Notes: generated from the sequence alone by a model not told the origin. Numbered from the stretch's first letter, positions 23,700 to 34,950 are shown. The stretch is DNA of 64,000 bases from Oxytricha trifallax (GCA_000711775.1 ARYC01001891.1:1-64000); one strand, 5' to 3'. Translations and numbers: made by a program.

Positions 23700-24480
23700 G
23701 TTTTCGGACATTGTTTTATAACTCTACTCTGGTAATTATTAATTTTATTTATTATTATGTTAATTTTTAATCCTTTTTTCTAATTTTTTTTTATTGTAGT
23801 TTTGCTAATATCTAAATATTTAAATATTATATGTTAATCTGAGATCTAACTAAAATATTTCAACATCCTTGAATATTTGTCAAGATGGTTCCCTAAAAAG
23901 AGAGGAAGAATTTAAAATTCAGGCAAATATTAGAAATTTAAAATTAATATTTACTTTTACAATAAATAAAATAATAATTACTAAAAGAATTATAAATACT
24001 TAAAAAATGTTCAAAAATTAGTATAGCTTAAATATTTCGTTTTATTTGCTTTAAATTGAGAAGAATAATTAAAAAAATTCTTCTCAATAAATTCTATTCT
24101 CAAAGTGTTTTATTATTAATTTGTTCTTTTAAGATTTTATCAATTTTTCTTGATTGCATTTTAATTATATTGATTATTATTATTAATAATTTATAATTTG
24201 ACGTATATTTATTGAAAAAAGAAAGAGATAGCAAGACATATATATTTTTATTATATATTTATTTATCTTTAATAAAATTTTTCAAACATTCTTAAAGCAA
24301 ATTATTAAGTTATATGCATTAATTATCTTATTAATATTCAATAATAATTTTCTAAATTTACTATATTAATGTAATAGAGTTATAAAACTTAAATTAAAAG
24401 ATTGTGAAAATTAGGATGATTAAAAAATGTAAATTTAATGAATTATGTCAATTACTATGCAAAATAATCAGCTGGATAAT
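23700..24480. other. AT-rich stretch without recognised features
   Basis: May contain the 5' end of the minus-strand LINE. No motif can be read. Confidence 0.4.
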
Positions 24481-24487
24481 CTCTTCA

Positions 24488-24945
24488 TCATGTGTGAGAA
24501 TTCTTCGAATAAAATCTGACTGCCTCCCATAATTTAACTTGCTTAATAATTTCATTGACAGTTTCCTCTCAGACAGTCTTCCCATAGCCAAGAATTTCCT
24601 TGATTTCCTCAGATGAGATGTAGCCACTGCCGTCCTTGTCGAACATTCTGAAGACTGTATGAAGCTTCTCGTTATTCAAGTTGCTCCTTTCATTCATTGC
24701 AGCAACAACGAACTCAGAGTAATCAATAAATCCACTCTCTTAGATATCGACTGACTTGATCATCTCCTCAATGTCTGTTTTGTCCGTGTTTTATCCATGC
24801 CCTCATTGTTATCTTCCAAGATCTCTTCAAGTGACAGTTTACCATCTCCATTCTTGTCGATGTCTAACGATGCAGTATCCCTTTTTATGCTTTCCATAAA
24901 GAATATCTTTGAATTTGAATCCCTGGCGTCTTGCCTTGGTCATTC
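24488..24945 (-). pseudogene. C-terminal EF-hand fragment of a calcium-dependent protein kinase
   Basis: Minus-strand coding sequence with three EF-hand loops: DIDKNGDGKLSLEE, SVDIQESGFIDYSEF and MFDKDGSGYISSEE. The spacing and linkers are typical of the calmodulin-like tail of CDPK-type kinases. It ends at TGA 24488. The kinase domain is absent: the frame stops matching at about 24945, exactly where the plus-strand family X sequence begins. One frameshift separates the first and second EF hands (about 24785), and an in-frame TGA follows GYGKTV. It could be a macronuclear-destined segment whose other segments lie outside the window, or a captured gene fragment. Confidence 0.7.
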
Positions 24946-24949
24946 TTGG

Positions 24950-25985
24950 CAGCTAGTCTCGGCATTGGTCTTTCGGTATTCTTTAATTCAAGTATTGCAG
25001 TCGAAGTAAGGGGCGAATCTTCGAATGGGGGGCGGCCAGTGGCACCACTCAACTCAGCGGGAGCTATTTCACGACGGTGGAACTTCCGGCTCAGACATCT
25101 ACTCGGGGAGCCGAGATAATCAGGCATCACTGTTTTCAAAAAGGCCATTGGGGTTTCCTAAAGCGATGGTTTACACTTATAGTGCCGATGGTTTTAGATA
25201 TGGAGAGAAGATCATTACTGTTGAACCATCAGATCTCTTTAGCTTCCTGCCCTTTTCGACTCTAGACAAAGAGCTTTTCTCTATGCTGTAGTGTAGGCTG
25301 CCTTGCAGATTCTCCTAATATCTAGTTGACTTTGATGAGGATGCAGTGCTTTTGCCATTAGAGAGTCTTGAAGATCCTAATGTATGTCACCATGCTAGCT
25401 GCACTCGTTGACGTCCCAACCAATGGGGTTCCAACCCTATCTGGCACTTCAGAGCTCTTATACGACTTCTTCGCACTAATGGGAACTGGCTCAGATACCA
25501 AGAAAGTAGAAGTTGATCAATGTGTAGGAAGCAGTGAATATAAGACCTTCTCTAACTATTGCTCTTTCAAACCCTGCGCATACACCAACAGTCTCAGCGC
25601 AAATGGAGTTGCTACATCATGCTCTTCTTACTCACTATGCTCTGTGGAGTACCCATCATAGTCTAGCGCTGCCTCACATCGGCCCAAAGAGTTCCCAGTA
25701 TTGAAGGTCTTGCTAGAGAGGATCACATGATTGTTGGACGATACGAAGCCATTGGTATGCTCTGGTTGCCTTGGGGTTTAGATCAATGTAATGGAGTGAC
25801 AATCAAGGGAGAGTACTACTATGTGATGCCTTTGTTCCATCCCTACACTGTTGCCTGCTGAAGACCCTCCTGTCCCACCATCATAAGCAGTCGTGGCACT
25901 GGGCTGGCCATAGAGCACCCACGCCCTCCTCTTCACTAGGGATGTACAGGCTAAGACTTTTCAGTCGCCATTAGTGGCAGTTAGG
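24950..25985 (+). CDS. Family X protein, copy 1 (unrecognised)
   Basis: GC-rich island. One frame (25025-25408) contains FHDGGTSGSDIYSGSRDNQ and later EPSDLFSFLPFS. These align with copy 2 (SQHGVSDLDNYAGGRDKQ; PADPSRLLPFLQ). A second frame (25368-25661) contains GSSEYKTFSNYC and NGVATSCSSYSLC, aligning with GSSEDKTFYYQ and NGVATTCSSNSQC. A third (25706-25861) contains DHMIVGRYEAIGMLW, aligning with GRMIVVPYKAISALW. The order of conserved blocks is the same in both copies, so one gene is implied, with two frame changes in this copy or introns I could not place. It is cysteine-rich and no known domain was recognised. The hairpin element at 26041 follows about 55 bases beyond its end. Confidence 0.5.
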
Positions 25986-26040
25986 AATAAAACTTAAGAA
26001 TGATTAAATATATTAAAAGGCTTAAATACTCAGATTAAAA

Positions 26041-26130
26041 ATTTGGTAGCTTTTCGTTTTAATCACTAGGCCTATATATATATATATATATATATATAGG
26101 CTTCCATCACAAATCAACAAGCTACCAAAT
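26041..26130. repeat. Hairpin element, orientation 1
   Basis: ATTTGGTAGC...GCTACCAAAT terminal inverted repeats surround a (TA)n core. The left half contains TTTTCGTTTTAATCACTAGG and the right half CTTCCATCACAAATCAACAA. The same two halves occur in swapped order, each reverse-complemented, at 58318-58400. Confidence 0.75.
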
Positions 26131-26634
26131 ATTAATAATAATTTCTTAATAATTCAAATTTAGATTTAATTATAACAACTTTCAAATTCAAATTCAATTT
26201 ACTCTTTTATGTTAATTTGTGATAATAATTATACTATTTTTTAAATATACTTCTATTTTTAAATTTCAAATTTAAAGTTTGAGTAAATTTGAATTAAAAA
26301 ATTTTAATCTTTATACTAGAAATTTAAATGGCTTCTTATATATATATATATATATATATATCTAAATAAATAAATTGATTCTCTATAGTTTATATAATAA
26401 GTTTGAATATGAAAAATGAAACTTTATTGATTATAACTAATACAATTTGTTTGTGATTATCTCTCTCTCTATTAATTAATTATACTCAAAAATTTCTAAA
26501 TATGTATAAATTATAATGATAAAAATCTCATACAGAGTGTAAATGTATTTTTATGATTATTTGAGTGTCTTAAATATCGAAATTTTTTATAAGATATTTT
26601 CTATTAGAAATATAAATTAACTTTTCATTTACAA
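26131..26634. other. AT-rich spacer shared with the 58400 region
   Basis: The first 90 bases (AATTCAAATTTA...TTCAATTTACTCTTTTAT) match 58428-58485 in the same orientation. The rest is AT-rich with another (TA)n at 26337-26360. Confidence 0.5.
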
Positions 26635-26940
26635 TCATTATTGTTACTTATTGGCTTCATTTGATGCTTATAATTATTGCTTTAAGACTTCCATTTACTC
26701 ACTCAACAATCTTTGAGTTAAATTTGTCATCTTAAACAAATACACTCCTTCGATCTTTGTCAGAAAAATCTTTCCAAGCTCATCTATTGCTTTCTGCTAT
26801 CCTTCCTTAGCTGGTCTATCCACTAAATTGATGCTTTTTTGGATATATCTCTTAATGATCTACCAAGTGATCTACCATTGGCGTCTTCTCAATCATCTCT
26901 GCTCCGCAGTCAAGCCTTCATGATCTTCTGTAGTCGCCAT
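26635..26940 (-). pseudogene. Small coiled-coil-like gene, paralogue of 31808-32187
   Basis: Starts at ATG 26940 with MATTEDHEGLTAEQR, matching MATTEEEAGLAAEG of the 31808 copy. An in-frame TGA follows residue 15. The same frame then continues with AIDELGKIFLTKIEG and MTNLTQRLLSEQMEVLKQQ, matching EEELGKIQMTKKQSG and MTKLTSLTKRKKILQL. The product is acidic then helical and glutamine-rich, of unknown function. Probably inactive. Confidence 0.5.
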
Positions 26941-27082
26941 TGTTATTCCAATTTTTTCTCGCTTCTCTGATTTTTCGTCCTGAATAACACTCTCATTTAA
27001 GAATATTTCATCTCTCTTTAATTAATTATAAGCAAAAGCTTGCTCTTAACATTAAGTGTTATAGATGAAACAGTTTCATATG

Positions 27083-27332
27083 ATGTCACTGTTAAATTTT
27101 AAAACTTGGAGTTGTAAAGAACAGGTCATTGCGCATTTAGTACCGAAAAAGCTGGGAGACATAATGTTATACTTAGGCAAGTTCCCAGAAACAAAGCTAT
27201 TGAAGCTTTAAGATATCGAAAACCAGCACATTCTATTAAGCCGATCACCTTTCTGACATTTCATGATCTCACACTGCATTATCAGCTGGCCACCTGGCGT
27301 TGCCTTACTCTTAGTCTCAGTGCGGGTACTTT
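27083..27332 (-). CDS. Cysteine-containing C-terminal exon, unrecognised
   Basis: An open minus-strand frame ending at TGA 27083 contains ATPGGQLIMQCEIMKCQKGD and FFGTKCAMTCSLQLQ. GC is above background and amino-acid composition is protein-like. It may be the 3' part of the same gene as 27425-27775, separated by an AT-rich (TA)n segment that could be an internal eliminated sequence. Confidence 0.4.
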
Positions 27333-27424
27333 AGCGGATTTTCTTTTAAACTATAGGAATTATAATATAGTATTTAATATATACCGTTTGTCTGGCCATT
27401 AATTCCATATATATATATATATAT

Positions 27425-27775
27425 ATATATGACCCACACCTTGCACCTAGGGCAAGTCTCTAAGCACAGATATACTCTACATAAGTATAGGTACTCATCC
27501 ATTGTTTCTTCATGTGCCATTCGTTTGTTTTAAAACATCTTTAGGACAGTCAGCATTCTTAATGATAGTCTAAAAGTAGTCTACCATATCGTTTTAAAAT
27601 TTTTGTGACTCTGTCGCCAAAGATGTGGATAATTACGCAGTGCATCTCTTTCGAAGATCTAATTCGGGTAAATAAGTCTAGCAGACATCTCAGCCTCTCT
27701 AAAAAGATGAGGGATTAGGATATGTGAAATAACGTCAGGAGGGTCCGGATGTGTGGTGGCAGAATCTGATGATCA
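27425..27775 (-). CDS. Unrecognised coding segment
   Basis: An open minus-strand frame of about 115 codons (DPPDVISHILIPHLFREAEM; RDALRNYPHLWRQSHKNF; CLETCPRCKVW at its 3' end). CPRC suggests a metal-binding pair continuing into the next segment (MQCEIMKC). The upstream part enters a serine/acid-rich stretch at about 27775-27840. The hairpin element at 27917 lies 75 bases beyond its 5' side. Confidence 0.4.
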
Positions 27776-27916
27776 AGGACACTGATAGCGACGAGGAGAA
27801 TTTGAAGATGCTTTTAAAAAGCCTGTAATCACTATAGTGGGTTTTAAATGTAGACAATATTATGTGAGTTAAATTAGGATATAAGGAATCAATTTTAACT
27901 CAAATCACAGTCTTTA

Positions 27917-28004
27917 TTTTGGTAGATTTTTTTTACCTGTAAAGGAAGGCCTATATAATATATACTATATAAGTACAAATGTGTTAGAGATAAAGCTACC
28001 AAAT
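27917..28004. repeat. Hairpin element, third diverged copy
   Basis: TTTTGGTAG...AAGCTACCAAA terminal repeats around a TA-rich centre, the same design as 26041-26130. Confidence 0.55.
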
Positions 28005-28492
28005 AATTAATTTAACTTTAAAACATTAATTAGAAGAATAATAATAAATAAATAAAATAAAATAAATGTTTCGCGAGGCTTAAAGCCCCTCGAGCATATC
28101 ATTATGAAGGAACTCAGTTCCTTTGGTTGTTTCTTCTCTTTTTGTTGTTTCTTCTGGGTCTTTTTGGTTGTCTTTGTCATTAGTAGAATAATTATAAAAT
28201 AAGTTCAAATTCAAATCATGGGTTACAATATCCTAATATTAAAATTATAGAAATAAATAGGCAAAGTATGATATTTAATTATTGATAAATATATTGACGA
28301 ATTATAAATTGAACTTGTCATTAATAAATATTATAAACATTAAACAACATTTAAAATGTACAAAGTCATTAAAATGCAAAGGTAAAAGATGCAAAATATA
28401 AAAGCTTAGGAGAGAAATAACATAATTTTGCATATAATATCGAAGAAAACCTAAGACTAATCTTGTATATCAATAATATTATCACATTAATT

Positions 28493-28524
<32 letters not shown>

Positions 28525-28900
28525 AATTTATTTTATTTAATTGAATTAAAAATATTAAATATCAATTTGGAATAGTAAATTTCTAATATTTCACTGAATT
28601 ATTAAATTTAACTAAGTGTATAACAACACTATTTGAAACTATTCTTTGTCATTTTTGATCAACTTATTACTCAATTCATTTACGTTAAATTGAAGTATCC
28701 TATAATTATTATCCTTGAGTAATTCAGTTCTATTTATTGATCTTCTCAGGTATTGTTTTACTCATTATCAACTTTAAAGGGCATTACTAACAACAACCTC
28801 GTGCTTGATTTAATAATAAACGTAATTAATGTATTTTTCAAATAATTAAAATTCTTAGCGTACGTTAATATTAATAATAGCTTCATATTTGTTTGAGAAC
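28005..28900. other. AT-rich stretch with a (CAA)n run
   Basis: A (CAA)n microsatellite lies at about 28493-28523. No gene is seen. Confidence 0.5.
28493..28523. repeat. (CAA)10 microsatellite
   Basis: About ten tandem CAA units. Confidence 0.95.
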
Positions 28901-29650
28901 TGTCACTATAATTTAATGCTTCCATTTTTCGCAATTCTTTGGCATCTTATTTAAGTATTGAAGTTTTATATTTTGTAATCATTCGTATAAAATTATTACA
29001 GTTTAATAGATACCAAGAAATGATGAGATTTATCAAAGATTAAATAATTTTCATTTTTTATTACTGAATTTTAAAAGCGAGAACAATCTTACTTTCAAGG
29101 TCAAACCCATTAAAGTACTACACTATTCCTTGACAATAAAATTTTTTCAGGCTTGTTTATATATCCCCAAAATTTTATGTTATTTATTCTCCACCAGTCC
29201 ATTAAAATCGGGTCTCTTTTCTATAATTCTCGACTCATATATTTTTCTTTCATTTTACATTTCAATCCACTCATGTTTTTTCGCAAGTATTAAAATAAAC
29301 TATTTTTGGAGTATTCAATCATTTGCATTGCGCTTACTTCGTTGACTTGTAAGTCTTTCGTTTCTCTTTGCCCATCCCCCAATTTTCCTTATTGGTATAT
29401 AAAATTGGAATTGATGACTATAATCAATAATAACCTGAATTCACTTATATATTATAAATTTATATTATTAACTTAAACATCTAGATTCTCAGTAAGAATA
29501 TTTCAGCTATATTTATTAGAATATTCTTCTAAGTTTTTGATTATGTTCTTCGTTATTTTTCTTGTATTTTGGTCATCTTCTCCTTTGTGGGCTTTGCTGT
29601 TCTTTATCTTCTTGCTAGCTCAAGCCTTCTGTTGAATTATTTTCACTTTC
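28900..29650 (-). mobile_element. LINE fragment, start of APE-type endonuclease
   Basis: On the minus strand LRKNMSGLKCKMKEKYMSRE and RDPILMDWWRINNIKFW align with the LINE at 34950 (FQQNVRGMKSKLKQDHV; KNPDYIGQWKLDCRSWL). This is the N-terminal strand and helix of AP-like LINE endonucleases. Upstream is a K/N-rich ORF1-like tail. It is broken by TGA codons and has no RT domain here, so it is a truncated old copy. Confidence 0.5.
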
Positions 29651-30600
29651 TATTCAATTTGGCATTTTAATATTACATAAATTATCAATTGTTGATAGTT
29701 AAAAAAATAAATATATACAAGTTAAAGATATGGCTATAGAAATGAGCTTATTGGAGTTAATCATAATATTTTTTTATAATTTTGGTCATTATAAGTATTG
29801 ATTATTGTTATTATCTAATGCTTTACGAAAATTAATATAGGAATCGATAATATTTTGATAAAGTGATCTATCGATGTAAAATGATTTACCAACATTATTT
29901 ATGAGTGGAGTAAATTAATACTTAATTAATCAAAGAATTTTAATTTTAATTATGAGTTAGGTCAAAATAACAATAAAATTTGAGGGAAAGTTTAGTATCT
30001 TATGTTATGATAATAAACTAAGGAAAGTTTCCTGGCTTATAAAATTTAATATCCAATATAGTTCTTCATAGATTTCTTTTTCCTTAAATATATAAATGAC
30101 ATTTAAATCAAGTACTTAAGAAAATATTTATAATAAATATGATTCTTCTCTGATTAAAATTATATAATTCTCTTTTACTTTTCTACTCTTTTGACAATTA
30201 AATATAATCTCATTTGTACTTTATTCATACTTTTGATTTTAAACAAAAAGAATATTCTTCCAAGAATGTTCATAATATCATTTAAAGAATTTTTTGGTAA
30301 TAAAATTATATAATTTTATTTTAAAATTTAAAGGCAAGGAAACCCTTTTGCATAAAAAAATTTAATAAAAACATTGCTTTTATAAATATATATATATATT
30401 GAGATAAAAATTTTAAATAAATATGATAAAGGAAAAAATACATTAAAATTTTTATCAATATTTTTATAAAACTCCATTGAAATATGTAAAAAGGTGACAA
30501 AATGTAACATTGAATCTTTAAAAATCAATAAATAACACAATTAATGATAGATGTTTATTATAATTTGAATAAGTTTACAATTAAACTCCAACAATTAATA
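29650..30600. other. AT-rich stretch without recognised features
   Basis: No supportable gene; a short (TA)n lies near 30390. Confidence 0.5.
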
Positions 30601-30682
30601 CTGAAAATATATACTCTAAATCTAACTGAAACTAACCAACCCTGCTTTATCAATGAGCAATACTGAATCAGATCATTAAGCC

Positions 30683-31884
30683 TCACAGCTCTAAATGGCG
30701 ACCTCCCATAGACAGTAATCTAATCCAGGATGATAAGAAGTACATGACCAGTACTAGTGACTTCAAGTCGTGCCAACATTGAGCCAATACTACCAGAGGG
30801 GAGCTCACAATATATGAATGCAGAGGGAATAGGAGGGTGAAAGCTTAGACCTTAGTATCATCGATAATCACACAATTGCAAGCATCAACATCACATTGCT
30901 ACCATAGAGCACTAATGGCTTTGTATGGTACAACGATCATGCGACCGTCTCTAACAACACCTACTATACTTGTGACTCTATGGGAAGTTGAGAGGATGGT
31001 GAAAGCATTATTCATGAAGTCTTTGGTGCATTGTGAATTAGAAGAGCATGTTGTGGCTACGCCATTTGAGCAAAGGCCTTTAGCGTAAACCCAATGTCTG
31101 AAAGAGTATTAGTAATAGAAAGTCTTGTCTTCGCTGCTTCCTTGAGAGAATTACATGCTTTGGTTACTTGCACTTAGATACTCTCTCATACACTGATACT
31201 CTAAAGATTAAAGCAACTCACGAATGGTTTAGAGATGTTCAAAAGCAAAGAAGTCAGCGTACCGCTCTGCTAAAGAGAGGACGTCGTTGGAATCCTTGGC
31301 CTGGCAACCTTGGTAATACTGAAGCATATTCTTGAATTCCTCTGGACAGAAAGGGAATCCGTTAAGGGTATCCCACTGCACACTTGGGGAAGAAAACTGG
31401 CCACTAGAGGAAGGGAAGAAGTCTGGAGGGATCTGCAGGTATATTTTCTAGAAGTTCATCATCATCGTTCCATCTGCCAAGGTAATGGGTCTCAGGGCGC
31501 TCGCTCAATGCCATAGGTGGTCCCTCCAAAAAAAGATCTCTGCTTATCTCGGCCCCCAGCATAGTTGTCTAAGTCGGAGACCCCATGTTGAGAAAAACTT
31601 GGAGAATCGCGTGGTGCCCTGACCTCCCCCCGTCGAAGATTTTCCCGTGACTTCCCCTGCAATACTAGTTTAACAAAATGCCGAGAAGCCCAATGTGGAG
31701 ACCAGCTTCCAGCTGATGAGTAAGTTAGGGTGGAGAGGAGAAACTCGTGAATGGGGGTGTTATTGAGGATAAAGAGCCCTAGAGGCGCGAGAGAAGAGAA
31801 GATGAGGATGGCAACTACAGAGGAAGAAGCAGGGCTGGCTGCGGAGGGTGCAGAGGTGGCAGAGATGGCTTCATAGGATAACAC
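30683..31884 (-). CDS. Family X protein, copy 2 (unrecognised, secreted or membrane-anchored?)
   Basis: The longest frame starts at ATG 31884 and has an N-terminal hydrophobic segment (VVAILIFSSLAPLGLFIL). Then come the conserved blocks SQHGVSDLDNYAGGRDKQ, PADPSRLLPF, GSSEDKTFYYQYS, NGVATTCSSNSQC and GRMIVVPYKAISALWQQC. A single open frame of about 240 codons runs from about 31410 to TGA 30683. Between 31500 and 31410 there is a TGA and a frame change, so the first block and the rest are not in one frame. The 5' end overlaps the divergent gene at 31808 by 77 bases, so the true start may be further in. No family was recognised. Confidence 0.55.
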
Positions 31885-32187
31885 TTAGATAACAGATGCA
31901 TTTGAGGTAGACTACAAAGAGATAGATCAGAGAGTATGAATACACTGGAGAGATCAGCAATGGAGGAATCCCAGGAAGCAGAGGAGGAGCTCGGAAAGAT
32001 TTAGATGACAAAGAAGCAAAGTGGTTTTATGACTAAGCTGACAAGCCTAACCAAAAGAAAAAAGATATTGCAGCTAATCTCAAGGAGAGTTCAAAGAGTA
32101 TACTAAAATCAAAAGCATATAAATGAACTTCTAAAAATATACAGCAATACACAAAAAAATGAGATACTAACATTAAATATACACTGA
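31808..32187 (+). CDS. Small coiled-coil-like gene (paralogue of 26635-26940)
   Basis: ATG 31808 gives MATTEEEAGLAAEGAEVAEM. After a frame change near 31936 the frame NTLERSAMEESQEAEEELGK then MTKLTSLTKRKK runs to TGA 32185. The product is acidic then basic helical; a SNARE-like fold is possible but not shown. It is divergent to family X copy 2. Confidence 0.45.
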
Positions 32188-33660
32188 TTCGCATTCAATG
32201 TTACCTTTTGTCACCTTTTTGTCACATTTTTTAAAACATATTTCAATGGGGGTTTTAATAAATCATACTTATTCGTTCAACAAAACAATTTTATTCTTAA
32301 TAAATTTCTTTTCTTATATATGTTTTTAATTTCACATAAAGACTTTAACTGCTTTAAAATTCATTAACAATAATGTTTATTTCACCAACCTGTGAATCAT
32401 TAGATTAGCAAAAGTTCTTGATTTCCTATCTAAGCTTTTGCTCAATGCTTTCAAATAATTTCTTAAGCTTTCTCTAAATCCATAGTGGAAAGATTTTTAG
32501 ACAATTAGAATATATTTCATGAATTTCTTGCATGTGATCCAAATCACCATTGATCTCTTTTGTCTTGAATCAATAATTACATATTCTGAATTCGATAGAA
32601 TAAATTGGTTTTCAAGATTTATCATATAGATTAGCAGATAGCTTAATCTCGATATCAGACAATTTAAAATTTAAGAATTAATATGAGTAAAGGAAAAATA
32701 CTTACATGACAGAAAACATGAGTACCAGGCAAATATGGAGTGGAGACCCCATAAAGATTGAAGATACAGGATTTTCAAGAGACTTGATAATCAAGATAAT
32801 AAGGATAACTTTTATCTAGTGGCATTTGCATATTGACTATGAGTTATGCTTTTTAATATTCTTTAAGTGTAAATTATGATAATACTACTTCTAAATCTAA
32901 TTTGTATTATTAAAGAATAAATTAGTCTGAGTATCAAGAGTTTATCTACTTCTTTATAATATGTAACCCCTATAAATTCAAGATCGTGTGAAGCTGGATC
33001 AATAATTCTATTAATGAGCTCTGGTAATTTATGGTCAAATAAGCATTTAATCCCAATAAAGGAAAATACCCAATACAATAAAATTAGATTTGGTCATTTG
33101 TTAATATGCCTGAAATGCAGATACTTTTGCCAATTTTTTCAGTTATTAAATTTGAAACTACACCAATAATTTATTTTCAAATATTGTGAGCCTATCTCAT
33201 GATACTGATACTTTTGTTCATGTAGAAATTGAGGAATATGCCGAAATTCAGATTTTTCAGATATTATGCATATTTTAAAATTATTTATTTACTATTGAGT
33301 GATACCAAGCTGCATATATTATTTAGGAAACTTTCAATTTTTTAACATAAATGGATTATATATTAGAAGCGAATGCAATTATTTAATTACTTTCTTCCAT
33401 AAATAATTTATTGTCTGTATCACTTGCTACTAATTAATAGTAGGGCATTTACTTAACTATGCATTAGGGAGCTCATCATTGACATTAAGAATGTTATTTA
33501 GTCTTTTTGAGGTTAATTAAAACCAACTCAACAAGGAATATTCTTTGGTCACCTTTATGAAAATTTAATATTGAATAACTTGTATCTTGAATTTTCTTTA
33601 AACAACCTCCTTTTTCAGAAAAAATAAATTATTACTTTTAATTTTCAATTATATAGTTTT
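32188..33660. other. AT-rich stretch with one weak minus-strand ORF
   Basis: Minus strand about 32570-32250 holds an open frame (QEIHEIYSNCLKIFPLW; LKKLFESIEQKL) of roughly 105 codons that may be coding. The rest has no recognised content. Confidence 0.3.
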
Positions 33661-33679
33661 AACTTTAGTAATGAGTTGC

Positions 33680-34035
33680 GATTGGTACGAAGATCAAGAA
33701 GTCAATCAGATATATGAAAGATGTCCTTGAGTAGAACCTAAGTGGAGGTTAAGTCAAAGCGAGGGTTATGGCCACCAAGAGTTCACTGAGTGTTGGTGTG
33801 CAGCTCACAAACACAGGTGCTAAAGTGCCAAGCTTTACCAATCTCCCGTATATTGCGAACAAATGATCAACAAGCATCACATTTACATGCAGCAGTAACT
33901 TGAGTTTAGCGCTGTCGGCGAGGGACACGGCCCCCAGGATCATGCTTCTTCCGCTGCAGATGCCCCGAAGTGCCGAGTCGTCAGTCTGTTCTCTTTGGAT
34001 GAAATGTCCTCCGATTCTAAAGTTGAGAGCAGCCT
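33680..34035 (-). CDS. Unrecognised GC-rich coding island
   Basis: An open minus-strand frame of about 115 codons contains FRIGGHFIQREQTDDSALRG and hydrophobic stretches (SLADSAKLKLLLHVNVMLVD; FVSCTPTLSELLVAITLAL). The opposite strand reads plausibly too but contains TGA twice. No family was recognised. The border at 34035 is abrupt (poly-A side), as in a macronuclear-destined segment or an insertion. Confidence 0.35.
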
Positions 34036-34144
34036 TTTTTAAAAATTACAAATATATAATTCTAAAGTTAAAATTAATGTATAATTGTTTATTTTGTCTA
34101 GAGATCTTTATTTATAGATTTTTAATTTCACTTACCTAAGCGAA

Positions 34145-34185
34145 TTCATCATCATCATTATCATCATTATCATCATCATCACTTT
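34145..34185. repeat. (ATC/ATT)n trinucleotide run
   Basis: CATCATCATCATTATCATC-type repeat of about 40 bases. Confidence 0.9.
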
Positions 34186-34317
34186 TAATTTTCATTAAGG
34201 GTTATATCGAATGTTAACAACATTATTTAATTAATGATTTAGTTTTGACTTATCTTCACCAACTACTACCACAATTAAACAGAAAAATTTATAATTATTG
34301 AGTATATATAGATCAGT

Positions 34318-34575
34318 GACTAGGCAGCGAGGGTGTGGCCAACTCACCATGCAGCTTTAAGAGCTTAGTTCGAACCCCACCACCCTCCAATAGTAGTCAC
34401 CGGAGAAGGATTTCTTGGCTCCAGCTTGGTTATCACTACAAATGCTTGCTTGGTCACCAATGAACAGTAGAATGAGTAGGTACTTACTTCAATATCGATT
34501 CTGTTGAACTTATAGTTGCAACTCCAAGAACTGCTCTCATAATTAAAGAGGAGTAATATCTTCAAAATTTAAACT
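34318..34575 (+). mobile_element. tRNA-derived SINE-like element
   Basis: A tRNA-like head at 34329-34387 has a perfect 7-bp acceptor pairing (GAGGGTG with CACCCTC) and a B-box-like TTAGTTCGAACCCCA. The T stem is poorly paired and the head is only 59 nt, so it is not a working tRNA. A GC-richer body follows for about 185 bases (CCGGAGAAGGATTTCTTGGC...). Together these suggest a SINE or tRNA pseudogene with attached sequence. No second copy was noticed in this window. Confidence 0.45.
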
Positions 34576-34950
34576 TAACTTGCTTATAAACTCCATTTCT
34601 ACTAATAAATAATTAATTAGTACCATATAAAGTAATAACTTTACATTAGTGATTTACTACCACTACTTATTGAGAATATTTTAAATAGGATAACTAAATT
34701 AAAGTAATTTCAAATGAATAGATTTTTATATGGTTCAATAGAGTACAACTAATTGCACATATCAAATGACAACTGAATGAATTTTAAGAATATCGAAATA
34801 TATATTGTTTATTTAAAGCGAAATTTTTAATCAATAATTTTGTATGATTCTAATATTTATTAGTCTCTCATTTTTAATGTATTATTTTGAAAATAATTTC
34901 TTGTATTTATATTATATTATCTTAAATAAGAAATATATAAAGCAATTAAA
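34575..34950. other. AT-rich spacer
   Basis: Nothing recognised. Confidence 0.5.

Larger units (their letters stand above)
19900..23700 (-). mobile_element. Decayed LINE retrotransposon with internal MITE insertion
   Basis: On the minus strand around 23270-22800 a reverse-transcriptase region reads FKKAIGAINIKGK, KWLNSKKIPEYLKERKI and NSRPFVRKFHLGKIVKK. It aligns with the LINE at 34950-37750 (FNKAIGPDWIDGK; KWLNEGEVPQYIKEGR; RPIVVNSHLGKIVEK). Further 3' (about 21340-21240) is a CCHC-like knuckle (CKNKDRKLHVARDC), as found in some LINEs. The whole is A-rich on its coding strand and broken by many TGA and frame changes. The 552-bp palindrome at 21562-22113 interrupts it. Edges are approximate. 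Confidence 0.6.

Noticed and set aside
24885-25148. 87-codon minus-strand ORF across the CDPK/X border
   Set aside because: It is opposite the conserved family X frame and its sequence is not conserved in the other X copies.
28493-28523. CRISPR-like or regulatory repeat
   Set aside because: It is a plain CAA microsatellite without spacers.
31492-31884. 130-codon minus ORF as a complete small gene
   Set aside because: Its end is only the first TGA. Conserved family X blocks continue beyond it in other frames, so it is the N-terminal part of a larger gene copy.
34329-34387. Functional tRNA gene
   Set aside because: The acceptor stem pairs, but the T stem does not and the length is 59 nt; it is better explained as the head of a SINE or a tRNA pseudogene.
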